A DNA stretch of 26,225 nt from an uncultured Lachnospiraceae bacterium (GCA_910588535.1 CAJUOO010000023.1:17483-43707), one strand, 5' to 3'; numbered from the stretch's first letter, positions 7,958 to 16,071 are shown. Notes: a model not told the origin generated them from the sequence alone. A program made the numbers and translations.

Positions 7958-8139
7958 TCAGCTTTTAAATGTGACGTAATACGGCGGGCTCGTCACGATG
8001 AGGTTCGCCTTCTTTCCGTCTATGAGCGCCGTCACGTCCTCTGCACTAATGGCGTGGCATCGTCACACAGTAATTTATACCTGCCACCGTCTAGATATTG
8101 CTCCATTCCACAAATGTTGCTTTTTCCAATGCTGCGGAA
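7958..8139 (-). pseudogene. Remnant of a DNA methyltransferase gene (frameshifted, truncated)
   Basis: On the minus strand, one frame (8139-8053) reads a stretch ending LDGGRYKLLCDDAT. Another frame (8044-7958) continues as AEDVTALIDGKKANLIVTSP then PYYVTFKS and a stop. Together these match the layout of N4/N6 DNA methylases carried by phages and integrative elements: a GDAT-type motif followed by the catalytic (D/S)PPY motif, here SPPY. An 8-base spacer between the two segments breaks the frame. Sequence on both sides is not recognisable as methylase, so only a fragment of roughly 60 codons survives. It implies that a mobile element once occupied this gap. The plus-strand open frame over 7700-8179 is its shadow. 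Confidence 0.6.
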
Positions 8140-8190
8140 TTATATTATTATGATTGACATTGTAAACTATATTGTATAATTTTTTGCAGG

Positions 8191-8386
8191 ATGAAATTTC
8201 TTTTATCATTTTCGAAAAAGGTTCGTATAGCCAGTCTGTTATTTTCCTCCGTCACCCCGCTCCCGCTTAGTGAAAAACGTAACGGATACTAAGCTCGTGA
8301 AAAACCTCGCTAAGTACCAACGTTTTTCAATAGGTTCCTTGAGGAAAATAACAGACTGGCTATACTGCTTTACTGAATATTTCAGA
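8191..8386 (+). repeat. Dispersed palindromic element, copy B (subfamily II)
   Basis: This is a 196 bp element. The outer arms 8226-8249 and 8341-8364 are a perfect 24-base inverted repeat. The core between them is shared with copies A, C and D, including the inner pair GAAAAACGT/ACGTTTTTC. The flanks TTTATCATTTTCG on the left and ATATTTCAGA on the right are shared with copy D (25451-25644). It starts about 50 bp from the methylase remnant. The bases between it and copy C (8387-8523) hold nothing recognisable and are AT-rich. Confidence 0.88.
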
Positions 8387-8523
8387 TACGTTGTGATTTT
8401 TTATACACTTGTAACTCTATATTTATTATAATTTTGTTTGTATTCATAGAATACTGAATTTTTATTAATGAAGACAAAAAATGATTTATTAATCTTAAAC
8501 AAGCAGAAGTATAACATGTTTTG

Positions 8524-8726
8524 CCTTACAGATAAAATCAGCCCGGTGAACTGCTTGTGGTCCTTAAGGAACCTATTGAAAAACGCCGGCGCTTAGCGAG
8601 GTAGTTTCGAGCTTAGCGTCCGCTGCGTTTTTCACTAAGCGAGAGCGGGGTGACGGAGGACCACAAGCAGTTCACTGGGCGGATCTTTCCAGAAAATGAT
8701 ACAACAGATTTTTAACAACAGATAAA
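8524..8726 (-). repeat. Dispersed palindromic element, copy C (subfamily I)
   Basis: This 203 bp element is in reverse orientation and matches copy A from end to end. Arms 8541-8565 and 8656-8680 pair fully (two G-U pairs). The core in reverse complement includes CTTAGTGAAAAACGCAGCGG, as in copy A. Its arms are unrelated in sequence to those of the neighbouring copy B although the cores match. Confidence 0.88.
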
Positions 8727-9006
8727 GTTTAGCTTCTACAAGAATTTATAATATCCTGTATATGTTTTTCTTAATACGATAGCCTATCCTATTCAAGCGC
8801 AGTACCATGCAAAGGAAATATGCCACAAAGGCGGCACATGGTACACGCGATGAGCAGAGAAAGTACCCCCTGTGATAGTATTGATATAAAATATTTTTTT
8901 GCAGATATTGTGTGACCTTTGCCATGATATTTTCATCTAATTAGTGTAAAATAAATTCGATCGATTTATTTGAATGGAATAGTTGGATTTAGGAAGGAAA
9001 TATAGG
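8727..9006 (+). other. Gene-free leader of the sigma-factor gene with a compound hairpin
   Basis: There is no open reading frame of note in these 280 bases. At 8802-8844, GTACCATG and CATGGTAC form a perfect 8 bp outer stem, and TGCC/GGCA (8821-8824, 8833-8836) form an inner stem across an 11-base bulge. No T-tract follows. I do not recognise it as a known riboswitch. No convincing promoter for the sigma gene was found. Confidence 0.4.
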
Positions 9007-9486
9007 ATGGATAAGGAGCAATTTACAGCGGAGGTGCTTTCTGCGGAGAAGGGGTTATATCATGTGGCTAGGTCTATTCTTGGCAATGATGAAGATTGTG
9101 CAGATGCGATGCAAAACGCCATTTTAACTGCCTACACAAAGCTTCATACTCTGCAAAAGGAAGCGTATTTTAAGACGTGGCTGACCAGAATATTGATAAA
9201 TGAGGCATATCAGATGCTGCGAGATAGGAAGGAGCAGGTATCTTATGAAGACTATATGGAATCGTGCCCAGCTAGAGAAGAGATAAAAGATGGTGGAGTA
9301 TTTCAGGCGGTTATGGAATTAGCAGAGGTTTATAGAACGCCGTTTGTGCTGCACTATGTAGAAGGCTTTTCTGTGAAGGAGATCAGTCGTATGCTTGCTA
9401 TATCACAGAGTGCAGTAAAAACCAGATTATACAGGAGCAGAAATCTGATGAGGGACACTTTGAAAGGAGAGTATGGGTATGAATAG
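9007..9486 (+). CDS. ECF-type RNA polymerase sigma factor
   Basis: This 159-residue sigma-70 factor contains only regions 2 and 4. Region 2 covers about 10-75 and includes the acidic NDEDCADAMQNAIL core-binding and -10 segment. Region 4 covers about 98-150 with the helix-turn-helix FSVKEISRMLAISQSAVKTR. It should direct RNA polymerase to a small regulon, often including its own gene. ATG 9007 is preferred because AGGAAGG lies about ten bases upstream; a TTG at 8983 lacks a ribosome site. The stop codon overlaps the start of the downstream anti-sigma gene by eight bases, so the two are translationally coupled. Confidence 0.88.
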   Translation: MDKEQFTAEVLSAEKGLYHVARSILGNDEDCADAMQNAILTAYTKLHTLQKEAYFKTWLTRILINEAYQMLRDRKEQVSYEDYMESCPAREEIKDGGVFQAVMELAEVYRTPFVLHYVEGFSVKEISRMLAISQSAVKTRLYRSRNLMRDTLKGEYGYE

Positions 9487-10525
9487 AGCAGATTGGGAAT
9501 TGCCAGAGGTACCAGAAAATGTTCATCAGGCTGTTCTTGAGGTATTGGAGAAGCTGGACACAGTTGCGGAGGATTCAGAGAGGAAGACGGATATGAGAGG
9601 AAAAAAGTATAAAAAACATGTTATAGTGTTGATTGCGGCTGTTATGACAGCGATACTTGGAACAACAGTGCTTGCAACAGAACTGTTTTCATGGAACGAG
9701 AGGGCAGAAGAAATTTTTGACGGCGGCGGAGAGCTTCAGGATAAGTTGGCAGAGGAGGAATTTGCAAGGGATGAATCTGTAAGCGTGACAAAGAACGGTC
9801 TTACAATTACTTCTTTGCAGACGATTCAGGATGAGAATTGCTTTTATACTCTTTTTGAGGTGAAAGCGGAGGACCCATCTATTGTGATAGAAGAGAATAG
9901 TGATATGAAATATACTATAGATTGGGGAGGAGAAGAAGATCCTTTCAGTATGCGGGAAAGTAGGTTTATTAAGAAGGAAGATCAGGGAAATAGTGGATAT
10001 TTTGAAATATATGGCGGAAAGTCAGATAAGACAAATACAGAGGATATAGTGATGAATGTGCATTTTACCGCATTACAAAAGCAGGGAGGAAAGGCAGAAG
10101 TCGGAGAAGATGTACTGACGGGAGAGTGGGATTTTTCTATTACTATACATCAGACGCCGGGAACAAATTATCAGGTGGAAAAGGAATGTCAGATTGCTGG
10201 GTATTCTGTATTGGTTCATGAAGTGAGAATTTCTCCGCTTACTGTGACAGTAATTTGCGATGGAGAGAATATGAAAGTGATGGAAAGGGGAGAGGGGATT
10301 TGCTTAGATCAGTGTGATTCCTTGCCGGTATGGGTGAGTGGACTTAATTATCAGGATGGCACGATATTGACACAAAGGAATCGAAAGATGACAGAAGGCT
10401 ATAACGACGAGGGAGATTATTTTATGACACAACGTTTTTCCAGTGTGGTTGAGGTGGAGAAGGTAAGAGCTATTTTGCTGGGAGAGGATATGGCTGAGGT
10501 GGGAGTTTTGCAGACAGAGAACTGA
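9479..10525 (+). CDS. Probable membrane-anchored anti-sigma factor, DUF4179-like
   Basis: The product has 348 residues. A short cytoplasmic N-terminus (1-45), expected to bind the sigma factor, is followed by one membrane segment (about 47-67, VIVLIAAVMTAILGTTVLAT). A long extracytoplasmic part of about 280 residues, rich in acidic residues and beta-type sequence, may sense an external signal. The layout resembles DUF4179-type proteins next to ECF sigma genes in Clostridia. ATG 9479 is chosen over ATG 9473 because AAGGAG sits nine bases before it. It overlaps the sigma gene by eight bases. No zinc-binding anti-sigma motif was seen, so the function rests on context and topology. Confidence 0.7.
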   Translation: MNRADWELPEVPENVHQAVLEVLEKLDTVAEDSERKTDMRGKKYKKHVIVLIAAVMTAILGTTVLATELFSWNERAEEIFDGGGELQDKLAEEEFARDESVSVTKNGLTITSLQTIQDENCFYTLFEVKAEDPSIVIEENSDMKYTIDWGGEEDPFSMRESRFIKKEDQGNSGYFEIYGGKSDKTNTEDIVMNVHFTALQKQGGKAEVGEDVLTGEWDFSITIHQTPGTNYQVEKECQIAGYSVLVHEVRISPLTVTVICDGENMKVMERGEGICLDQCDSLPVWVSGLNYQDGTILTQRNRKMTEGYNDEGDYFMTQRFSSVVEVEKVRAILLGEDMAEVGVLQTEN

Positions 10526-10561
10526 CACACATATCTAACAGGACAATAAATAAGTATTAAA

Positions 10562-10658
10562 AGGGACTGGCGCATTAAGTAAAGGGTATACAAGATATAA
10601 TAAGATAATGTATTATTTTATTATATCTTGTATAGTCAAGCTTTTTGCGACAGTCCCT
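10562..10658. repeat. 97 bp near-perfect palindrome, MITE-like or bidirectional terminator
   Basis: The ends are AGGGACTG and CAGTCCCT. The outer 18 bases (AGGGACTGGCGCATTAAG against AGGGACTGTCGCAAAAAG in reverse) and the inner 23 bases (TATACAAGATATAATAAGAT and following) are inverted repeats. The GGGACTG(T/G)CGCA end looks like an insertion-sequence terminal repeat, so this may be a non-autonomous relic. It sits between convergent genes (anti-sigma and chemotaxis protein) and could end transcription from both. No clear target duplication was found. The rest of 10526-10701 is empty. Confidence 0.65.
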
Positions 10659-10701
10659 GTAAAATGGCTAGTATAATGATTCGTCTGTGTATCAGAAGAA
10701 A

Positions 10702-12357
10702 CTAAAATTTAAATTGAGACACCTCATGCTGGACATTAGATGCTAATCTGACAAGCTCCTCGCTCGCACGGGTAATTTCTTCCATAGTGCGGTTTTCGCT
10801 CTCAATCGTGGCAGTGATCTCCTCAGAGCTTGCGGCATTTTCTTCTGATACGGCGGACAGGCTCTGCATGATCTCGATAATATTTTCTTTACCCGTGTTC
10901 ATTCGGTTTGTTATATCATTGATCTGATTAAATACTTCATTAAGATAATTAATGTTATCAGACAAACCATCATATTTTTTGTGTGTTGTCCGCACACTCT
11001 CTGATTGTTTGGCAACTACATTCTGCATCTCGCCTGTTATCTCAATGGTCTGTTCCATCTCTCTGACCAATCGTTTAATAACATCGGCAATTTCTTTGGC
11101 AAATTTATCTGTTTGTTCAGAAAGCGTTCGAATCTGTTCAGCGACAACGGCAAAGCCAAGCCCTGCATCCCCAGCTCTGGCGGCCTCAATTGCAGCATTG
11201 AGAGCGAGCATATTGGTCTGACTTGAGATCTGCTGAATACTCTCACTGCTCTGTGCTATCTGTTGTGCACTTTCATTTGTGGATGCAATGGTGTCCTTCA
11301 CAAGTGCGGTTTTTGCGTTATTCAGCTCTGTCCATTCGACAAGCTGCTTTAATGTCTCAATGCCTTCATCTTTTATATGATTGACAGTGCTGAGAGCATC
11401 GTGCAGTCGGTCGGCTGAAGTGCGGTTTTCGGCAATTAAGTTGCCAAGTGTAGTGACTTCATTTGCTCCTTCTGATGTTTCCATGGCTTGGGAGGTAGCA
11501 CCAGAAGCGATCTCAGTGATAGCAGTTGTGATCTGAAGCATATTGGTATTATTCTGTGTACATGAAGCAGTTAGTTCCTCAGAAGAAGCCACTACATTAT
11601 CAGACATATCAATAATTTTATGTATTAGATTTGAGATATTTACACGCATCTGTTCCATGGCAGCATATGCACGGCCTATTTCATCATGACGATTCTTGGG
11701 GATAGATGGCGGAGGTGTCATATCATAGTCTGACATGCGCTCCAGCTCCTCTGTGATGGAAATGAGAGGACGAATAATGGATAAAATAAGCATCAGAGCA
11801 GTGATGATCACGGTGATTACCATAGCTATCATAAAATAAATCAGAATCTTACTTAAAGAGTGAGTTAAAATACTATTTAAGGTATCTTCATCAACAGCTA
11901 CACCAATATCAAGAGCCCCGATTAACTCATTGTTCTCATTATAGATCGGATGCGCGATATCAAGCACGAGTGAATTGGTCACAGGATACGTATAATAATC
12001 AGTATATTCTTTTCCATCTCTCGCGGATGTGACGCTGCCGGCATCCGTCAATGTCATTCCGACACGGGAAGGATCTGTGTGAGCGATAGCTGTCACGTTG
12101 GTATCAAGAAAAAGAGCATATGCCAGATTATTCTCAGCATAGATCATATCGATAAAATCCTGTATATTATCCAGATCTAGCATTTTGCTGTACACTTCAA
12201 CAAGCTTTAGATTATCTGTTTTCCACTGGGATAATACTTCATTCTTTAAGATTTCACTCATCAGGAATGAGATAACAGAAAAAGCGATTACTAGAATCAC
12301 AACAAGTGTGGCAGTGAGCTTAAAAGTAATATTAGTAAATCGAAATTTGTTCTTCAT
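10702..12357 (-). CDS. Methyl-accepting chemotaxis protein with extracytoplasmic Cache-type sensor
   Basis: This 551-residue chemoreceptor has membrane segment 1 at about 12-34, an extracytoplasmic sensor (about 38-168, probably single-Cache type), segment 2 at about 172-195, a HAMP linker (about 192-247) and a long coiled-coil signalling domain. The conserved hairpin tip is TNMLALNAAIEAARAGDAGL then GFAVVAEQIRTL (381-412), the CheA/CheW contact region. It should pass a ligand signal to the chemotaxis kinase. The ATG at 12357 is chosen because AAAGGAGC lies just upstream; an earlier start would add 22 residues without a ribosome site. No C-terminal CheR-binding pentapeptide is seen. It is an orphan receptor with no chemotaxis genes around it, as is common. 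Confidence 0.92.
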   Translation of the reverse strand: MKNKFRFTNITFKLTATLVVILVIAFSVISFLMSEILKNEVLSQWKTDNLKLVEVYSKMLDLDNIQDFIDMIYAENNLAYALFLDTNVTAIAHTDPSRVGMTLTDAGSVTSARDGKEYTDYYTYPVTNSLVLDIAHPIYNENNELIGALDIGVAVDEDTLNSILTHSLSKILIYFMIAMVITVIITALMLILSIIRPLISITEELERMSDYDMTPPPSIPKNRHDEIGRAYAAMEQMRVNISNLIHKIIDMSDNVVASSEELTASCTQNNTNMLQITTAITEIASGATSQAMETSEGANEVTTLGNLIAENRTSADRLHDALSTVNHIKDEGIETLKQLVEWTELNNAKTALVKDTIASTNESAQQIAQSSESIQQISSQTNMLALNAAIEAARAGDAGLGFAVVAEQIRTLSEQTDKFAKEIADVIKRLVREMEQTIEITGEMQNVVAKQSESVRTTHKKYDGLSDNINYLNEVFNQINDITNRMNTGKENIIEIMQSLSAVSEENAASSEEITATIESENRTMEEITRASEELVRLASNVQHEVSQFKF

Positions 12358-12412
12358 ATGATAGCTCCTTTCAATGGCAGACATGTAGAAGAATATAAAG
12401 TTTATATGTAAA

Positions 12413-12441
12413 ATTATAATCAAACATCACAGATTGTGCAA
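12413..12441 (-). promoter_or_regulatory. Promoter of the chemotaxis protein gene
   Basis: On the minus strand, TTGCAC (12441-12436) and TATAAT (12418-12413) are separated by 17 bases. They lie about 55 bases before the start codon. This suggests housekeeping sigma-A rather than a flagellar sigma-28 promoter. Confidence 0.65.
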
Positions 12442-12476
12442 TAAAAAAATAACCAAATAATTAAGGAAAATATTGC

Positions 12477-12505
12477 TTGCTATTTTCTTGGATATATGTT
12501 AGAAT
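12477..12505 (+). promoter_or_regulatory. Promoter of the rpsF-ssb-rpsR operon
   Basis: TTGCTA (12477-12482) and TAGAAT (12500-12505) are spaced by 17 bases. They lie about 80 bases before rpsF and leave a leader of about 75 bases. Confidence 0.55.
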
Positions 12506-12535
12506 ATTTTCTTGTGATATATTATGATTTCCTTG

Positions 12536-12557
12536 TTCCTCGCAGGAGAGCGAGGGG
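12536..12557 (+). promoter_or_regulatory. Hairpin in the rpsF leader, candidate autoregulatory site
   Basis: TTCCTCGC and GCGAGGGG form an 8 bp stem (two G-U pairs) around AGGAGA, 12 bases before the ribosome site. Leaders of rpsF operons are known to bind the S6:S18 complex, but I cannot confirm the motif here. There is no T-tract, so a terminator is unlikely. Confidence 0.35.
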
Positions 12558-12585
12558 CCAGAGACCAGAAGGAGGTGCGGTTAGC

Positions 12586-12873
12586 ATGAACAAGTACGAG
12601 ATAACAGTTGTTGTCAGTGCGAAGATCGAAGATGAAGAGAGAGCCAATACTGTTGAGAAGGTGAAGAATTATATTACCCGTTTTGGTGGTACCGTGACAG
12701 AGGTGGATGAGTGGGGCAAGAGAAGACTTGCTTACGAGATCCAGAAGATGAAGGAAGGCTTTTATTACATCGTGAAATTTGAATCTGACAGCGATTGTCC
12801 AAACGAAGTGGAAGCACATGTTCGTCTTATGGAGAATGTCATCAGGTATTTAGTTGTAAAGCAGGAAGATTAG
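12586..12873 (+). CDS. rpsF: 30S ribosomal protein S6
   Basis: This 95-residue protein has full family length. It starts MNKYEITVVV and carries the S6 pattern in which a GGTVTEVDEWGKRRLAYEI segment is followed by EGFYYIVKFES. It pairs with S18 on the platform of the small ribosomal subunit. AAGGAGGTG lies eight bases before the ATG, so the longer upstream reading from 12496 is not used. It is first in the rpsF-ssb-rpsR operon, an order conserved in Firmicutes. Confidence 0.97.
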   Translation: MNKYEITVVVSAKIEDEERANTVEKVKNYITRFGGTVTEVDEWGKRRLAYEIQKMKEGFYYIVKFESDSDCPNEVEAHVRLMENVIRYLVVKQED

Positions 12874-12909
12874 TGACAATATCAAATAAACCCAGAAGGA
12901 GGAAATTGT

Positions 12910-13365
12910 ATGAACAAAGTAATCTTAATGGGGCGGCTGACAAGAGATCCCGAGGTGAGGTATTCACAGGGAGATAGTACAATGGCAGTTGCCAGATTTA
13001 CGCTGGCAGTTGACAGAAGAGGCAGAAGAGACGCAAATGGTGACGGGACACAGACGGCAGATTTTATAAGCTGCGTGGCTTTTCGAACCAATGCGGAATT
13101 TATTGAGAAATATTTTAGGCAGGGTATGCGTGTGCTGATATCAGGAAGGATTCAGACAGGAAGTTATACCAATCGTGATGGTCAGAAGGTCTATACGACA
13201 GATGTCGTGGTGGACGAGCAGGAATTTGCTGACAGCAAGGGAGCGGCAGCGGGGAGTGATGGCGGTTTTCAGCCTGCACCCAGACCACAGCCGGACAATG
13301 CAATCGGTGATGGTTTTATGAACATACCTGACGGTGTAGATGACGAGGGCCTGCCATTTAACTAA
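12910..13365 (+). CDS. ssb: Single-stranded DNA-binding protein
   Basis: This 151-residue SSB has an OB-fold (about 1-105, beginning MNKVILMGRLTRDPEVRYSQ) that binds single-stranded DNA as a tetramer in replication and repair. A flexible linker rich in G, P and Q (about 112-136) follows. The acidic C-terminal tip DDEGLPFN is expected to recruit partner proteins; it ends PFN rather than the usual PF. AGAAGGAGG lies just upstream. Its position between rpsF and rpsR is the standard Firmicutes arrangement. Confidence 0.96.
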   Translation: MNKVILMGRLTRDPEVRYSQGDSTMAVARFTLAVDRRGRRDANGDGTQTADFISCVAFRTNAEFIEKYFRQGMRVLISGRIQTGSYTNRDGQKVYTTDVVVDEQEFADSKGAAAGSDGGFQPAPRPQPDNAIGDGFMNIPDGVDDEGLPFN

Positions 13366-13390
13366 GAGTACTTGAAGGAGGTTATAAGCG

Positions 13391-13666
13391 ATGGCATTCA
13401 ATAAAGCAGAAAAAGGCGATAAGGCAGAAGGCGGAGTAAGAAGAAAGCCAGCAATGCGCAGAAGAAAAAAGGTTTGTGTATTCTGTGGTGATTCCAATAA
13501 TGTAATTGATTATAAGGATGTAAATAAATTAAAGAGATATGTATCAGAGAGAGGTAAGATCCTTCCTAGAAGAATTACTGGAAACTGTGCAAAGCATCAG
13601 AGAGCACTTACTGTAGCGGTGAAGAGAGCACGTCATATCGCTTTGATGCCTTATACACTGGATTGA
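13391..13666 (+). CDS. rpsR: 30S ribosomal protein S18, zinc-binding form
   Basis: This 91-residue protein has a basic N-terminus. The core begins KKVCVFCGD and includes the conserved YVSERGKILPRRITG and CAKHQRALTVAVKRAR stretches. C29-x2-C32 and C66-x2-H69 form the zinc ribbon of the C+ type of S18. Some bacteria carry a zinc-free version for zinc shortage; none is seen here. AAGGAGG lies upstream of the ATG. It is the last gene of the operon and precedes a terminator. Confidence 0.97.
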   Translation: MAFNKAEKGDKAEGGVRRKPAMRRRKKVCVFCGDSNNVIDYKDVNKLKRYVSERGKILPRRITGNCAKHQRALTVAVKRARHIALMPYTLD

Positions 13667-13714
13667 TAGATAGTTGACGAAGAAGGTAAGATATCTTCTA
13701 TTAAAGAATAGAAA

Positions 13715-13748
13715 AGCCAATGTCCTCGAAAGAGGAGGTTGGCTTTTT
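13715..13748 (+). terminator. Rho-independent terminator of the rpsF operon
   Basis: A 13-position stem (13715-13727 with 13732-13744, one mismatch and one G-U) closes a GAAA loop, followed by a run of T to 13748. Confidence 0.88.
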
Positions 13749-13842
13749 GTTATTTTAGATGAAGTATTTTTATGGAATTAGAGAGCTTTTTATAGAAAGT
13801 TTATAATTCTTTTTATTTGTTTATGTGCAAATGAAGGACAGC

Positions 13843-13857
13843 CATGCTATAATGAAA
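13843..13857 (+). promoter_or_regulatory. Candidate extended -10 promoter of the kinase/regulator unit
   Basis: TGCTATAATG has a perfect TATAAT preceded by TGC, the extended -10 form that tolerates a weak -35. It lies about 50 bases before the kinase start. Confidence 0.5.
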
Positions 13858-13901
13858 TGGAGTAGAATAGAGATAGTCTTGTGGCATACAGAGGTATAAT
13901 T

Positions 13902-15389
13902 ATGAAGATCAGGACAAAGCTGGCGGTTGCTTTTCTCACAGTGATTTTGGGACCATTGGTCTTGTGTGTGATTACGGCGACATTGCTTAGTAGTTATCAG
14001 CTTAAACTTATAAAAGAATATTATGGGATTGAGCCGAGTTATGATACATTATCGGATTCCACACTTTTTCTTAGCAGAGTGACACAGAAGATGTATGGAA
14101 AGATAGAGCAGGATGCTGTGGAGTCTCCTGAAGTCTTTCAAGATCTGGCATATGTGGAAAATTTGAATAGCCAGTTAAGAAATAAGTATTCTTTTTTGAT
14201 TGTGAGAGAGGGCGATACTATTATTTATAATGGCGCAAAGGAAGCCATTCACATTGAGAAGCTGATGCTCCCAGATTACAGCTCAGAGGAGACGGTAGGC
14301 GACAGAATTGTAGTTGACGGGGAGAGTAGATATATTTTAAAGCAGGTGCATTACCTTACCAGAAATGGTGAAGAGGGAAGCGTGTTTATTGTCACACTTT
14401 TGGGAGAGCTTTTGCCGGAGCTTCGTTTTCTTTTGCGGGATATTATATTAGCGATGGTACTGATATTGGGATGTACAGCATCCCTTTTGATCGCATGGCT
14501 TTATCAGAGCATGGTAAAGCCTTTAAAGCAGCTTCAGGAAGCGATCCACAAGATTAAGGAGGGCAATCTGGACTTCACTGTCGAGGTGAAGAACAAGGAC
14601 GAGATAGGAGAGCTGTGCGGGGATTTTGAGGAGATGAGAAGGCGCCTGAAGGATACCATGGAGGAGAAGGTGCAGTATGACAAGGAGAGCAAGGAACTTA
14701 TCAGCAATATTTCTCATGATCTAAAAACACCTATCACAGCCATCAAGGGTTATGCGGAGGGGATTCTTGACGGCGTGGCAGGCACGCCAGAGCGTCAGGA
14801 TAAATATGTCCGCACAATTTATAATAAGGCAAATGATATGAGTCGGCTGATTGATGAGTTGACCTTTTATTCAAAGATGGATACAAATCGTATCCCTTAC
14901 ACATTTAATAAGATTCATGTGGATCAGTATTTTAAGGATTGTGCCGAGGAACTATCACTGGATCTGGAGGAGAAGAATATAGAGCTGACCTACTTTAATT
15001 ATCTGGAGGAGGATGTCGTTATTATCGCTGATGTGGAACAGCTTAAGCGAGTGGTGAATAATATTGTCACTAATTCTGTTAAATATATGGATAAGCGGCG
15101 TGGTGTCATCAATATTCGCATCAAGGATGCAGGAGATTTTGTGGAAGTTGATATTGAGGACAATGGAAAGGGAATTTCTGTGAAGGATCTGCCATATATA
15201 TTCGACCGTTTTTATCGCACGGATGCATCGAGAAATTCCAGTCAGGGTGGAAGCGGCATCGGGCTGTCTATTGTAAAAAAGATTGTGGAGGATCATGGCG
15301 GGCGTATCTGGGCAACCAGCAGGGAGAGTACAGGCACGGTGATGTGCATGGTATTTAGAAAATATCAGGAGGAATATCGTTATGAGTAA
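13902..15389 (+). CDS. Sensor histidine kinase (two membrane segments, HAMP)
   Basis: This 495-residue kinase has membrane segment 1 at about 7-29, an extracytoplasmic sensor of about 145 residues, segment 2 at about 179-201 and a HAMP domain at about 202-255. The HisKA helix contains SNISHDLKTPITAIKGYAEG, with H272 the phospho-acceptor. The ATPase domain has the N box NNIVTNSVKY (386-395), G1 DIEDNGKGI (418-426) and G2 GGSGIGLSI (449-457). It should phosphorylate the downstream regulator. ATG 13902 follows AGAGG by seven bases and is preferred over GTG 13881. The stop overlaps the regulator start by eight bases. The signal sensed is unknown. Confidence 0.92.
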   Translation: MKIRTKLAVAFLTVILGPLVLCVITATLLSSYQLKLIKEYYGIEPSYDTLSDSTLFLSRVTQKMYGKIEQDAVESPEVFQDLAYVENLNSQLRNKYSFLIVREGDTIIYNGAKEAIHIEKLMLPDYSSEETVGDRIVVDGESRYILKQVHYLTRNGEEGSVFIVTLLGELLPELRFLLRDIILAMVLILGCTASLLIAWLYQSMVKPLKQLQEAIHKIKEGNLDFTVEVKNKDEIGELCGDFEEMRRRLKDTMEEKVQYDKESKELISNISHDLKTPITAIKGYAEGILDGVAGTPERQDKYVRTIYNKANDMSRLIDELTFYSKMDTNRIPYTFNKIHVDQYFKDCAEELSLDLEEKNIELTYFNYLEEDVVIIADVEQLKRVVNNIVTNSVKYMDKRRGVINIRIKDAGDFVEVDIEDNGKGISVKDLPYIFDRFYRTDASRNSSQGGSGIGLSIVKKIVEDHGGRIWATSRESTGTVMCMVFRKYQEEYRYE

Positions 15390-16071
15390 AATTTTGATTG
15401 TGGAGGACGAGCTTAGCATTGCAGAGCTAGAAAAGGACTATCTGGAACTCAGCGGCTTTGAGGTGGAGATTGAGACAACGGGAGATGTGGGTCTTGACCG
15501 TGCGATCAAGGAGGAGTTTGATCTGTTTATCCTTGATCTGATGTTGCCGAATGTGGATGGCTTTGAGATCTGTCGCAGAGTGAGGGAGATGAAGAATACC
15601 CCTATTCTCTTAGTTTCCGCCAAGAAAGATGATATTGATAAGATACGAGGATTAGGGCTTGGAGCAGATGATTATATGACAAAGCCCTTTAGTCCAAGTG
15701 AGCTGGTCGCAAGGGTGAAGGCACATCTGGCTCGCTATGAGCGCTTAATAGGAAGTAATGTACAGGAGAATGAAATTATAGAGATTCGTGGCATTAAGAT
15801 AGATAAAACGGCGAGAAGAGTGTATGTCAATGGGGAGGAGAAGAATTTTACCACGAAAGAATTTGATCTGCTTACCTTTTTGGCACAGAATCCCAACCAT
15901 GTATTTACGAAAGAAGAGCTGTTTAATAAGATATGGGATATGGAATCCATCGGAGATATCGCCACTGTGACGGTGCATATCAAAAAGATAAGAGAGAAGA
16001 TCGAGTTTGATACGGCAAAGCCTCAGTATATTGAGACCATATGGGGAGTTGGATACCGTTTTAAGGTTTAG
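15382..16071 (+). CDS. OmpR/PhoB-family response regulator
   Basis: The product has 229 residues. The receiver domain (1-120) has the acidic pocket E8/D9, phospho-acceptor D52 (LFILDLMLP), S79 and K101. A winged-helix DNA-binding domain (about 130-228) ends with the typical ETIWGVGYRFKV. AGGAGGA lies before the ATG, and the start overlaps the kinase gene by eight bases, so the two form a coupled pair. Targets cannot be read from this window. Confidence 0.94.
   Translation: MSKILIVEDELSIAELEKDYLELSGFEVEIETTGDVGLDRAIKEEFDLFILDLMLPNVDGFEICRRVREMKNTPILLVSAKKDDIDKIRGLGLGADDYMTKPFSPSELVARVKAHLARYERLIGSNVQENEIIEIRGIKIDKTARRVYVNGEEKNFTTKEFDLLTFLAQNPNHVFTKEELFNKIWDMESIGDIATVTVHIKKIREKIEFDTAKPQYIETIWGVGYRFKV

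Noticed and set aside
7700..8179. Plus-strand open frame of 159 codons
   Set aside because: It is rich in C, S and F, lacks a ribosome site and runs antisense to the methylase remnant; no protein features.
1485..8726. CRISPR-like array or repeat cluster
   Set aside because: The copies are about 200 bp, few, far apart and in both orientations, with no regular spacers and no cas genes.
12536..12585. Confirmed S6:S18-binding leader
   Set aside because: Only a simple hairpin was seen; the specific binding motif could not be verified, so it is listed only as a candidate.
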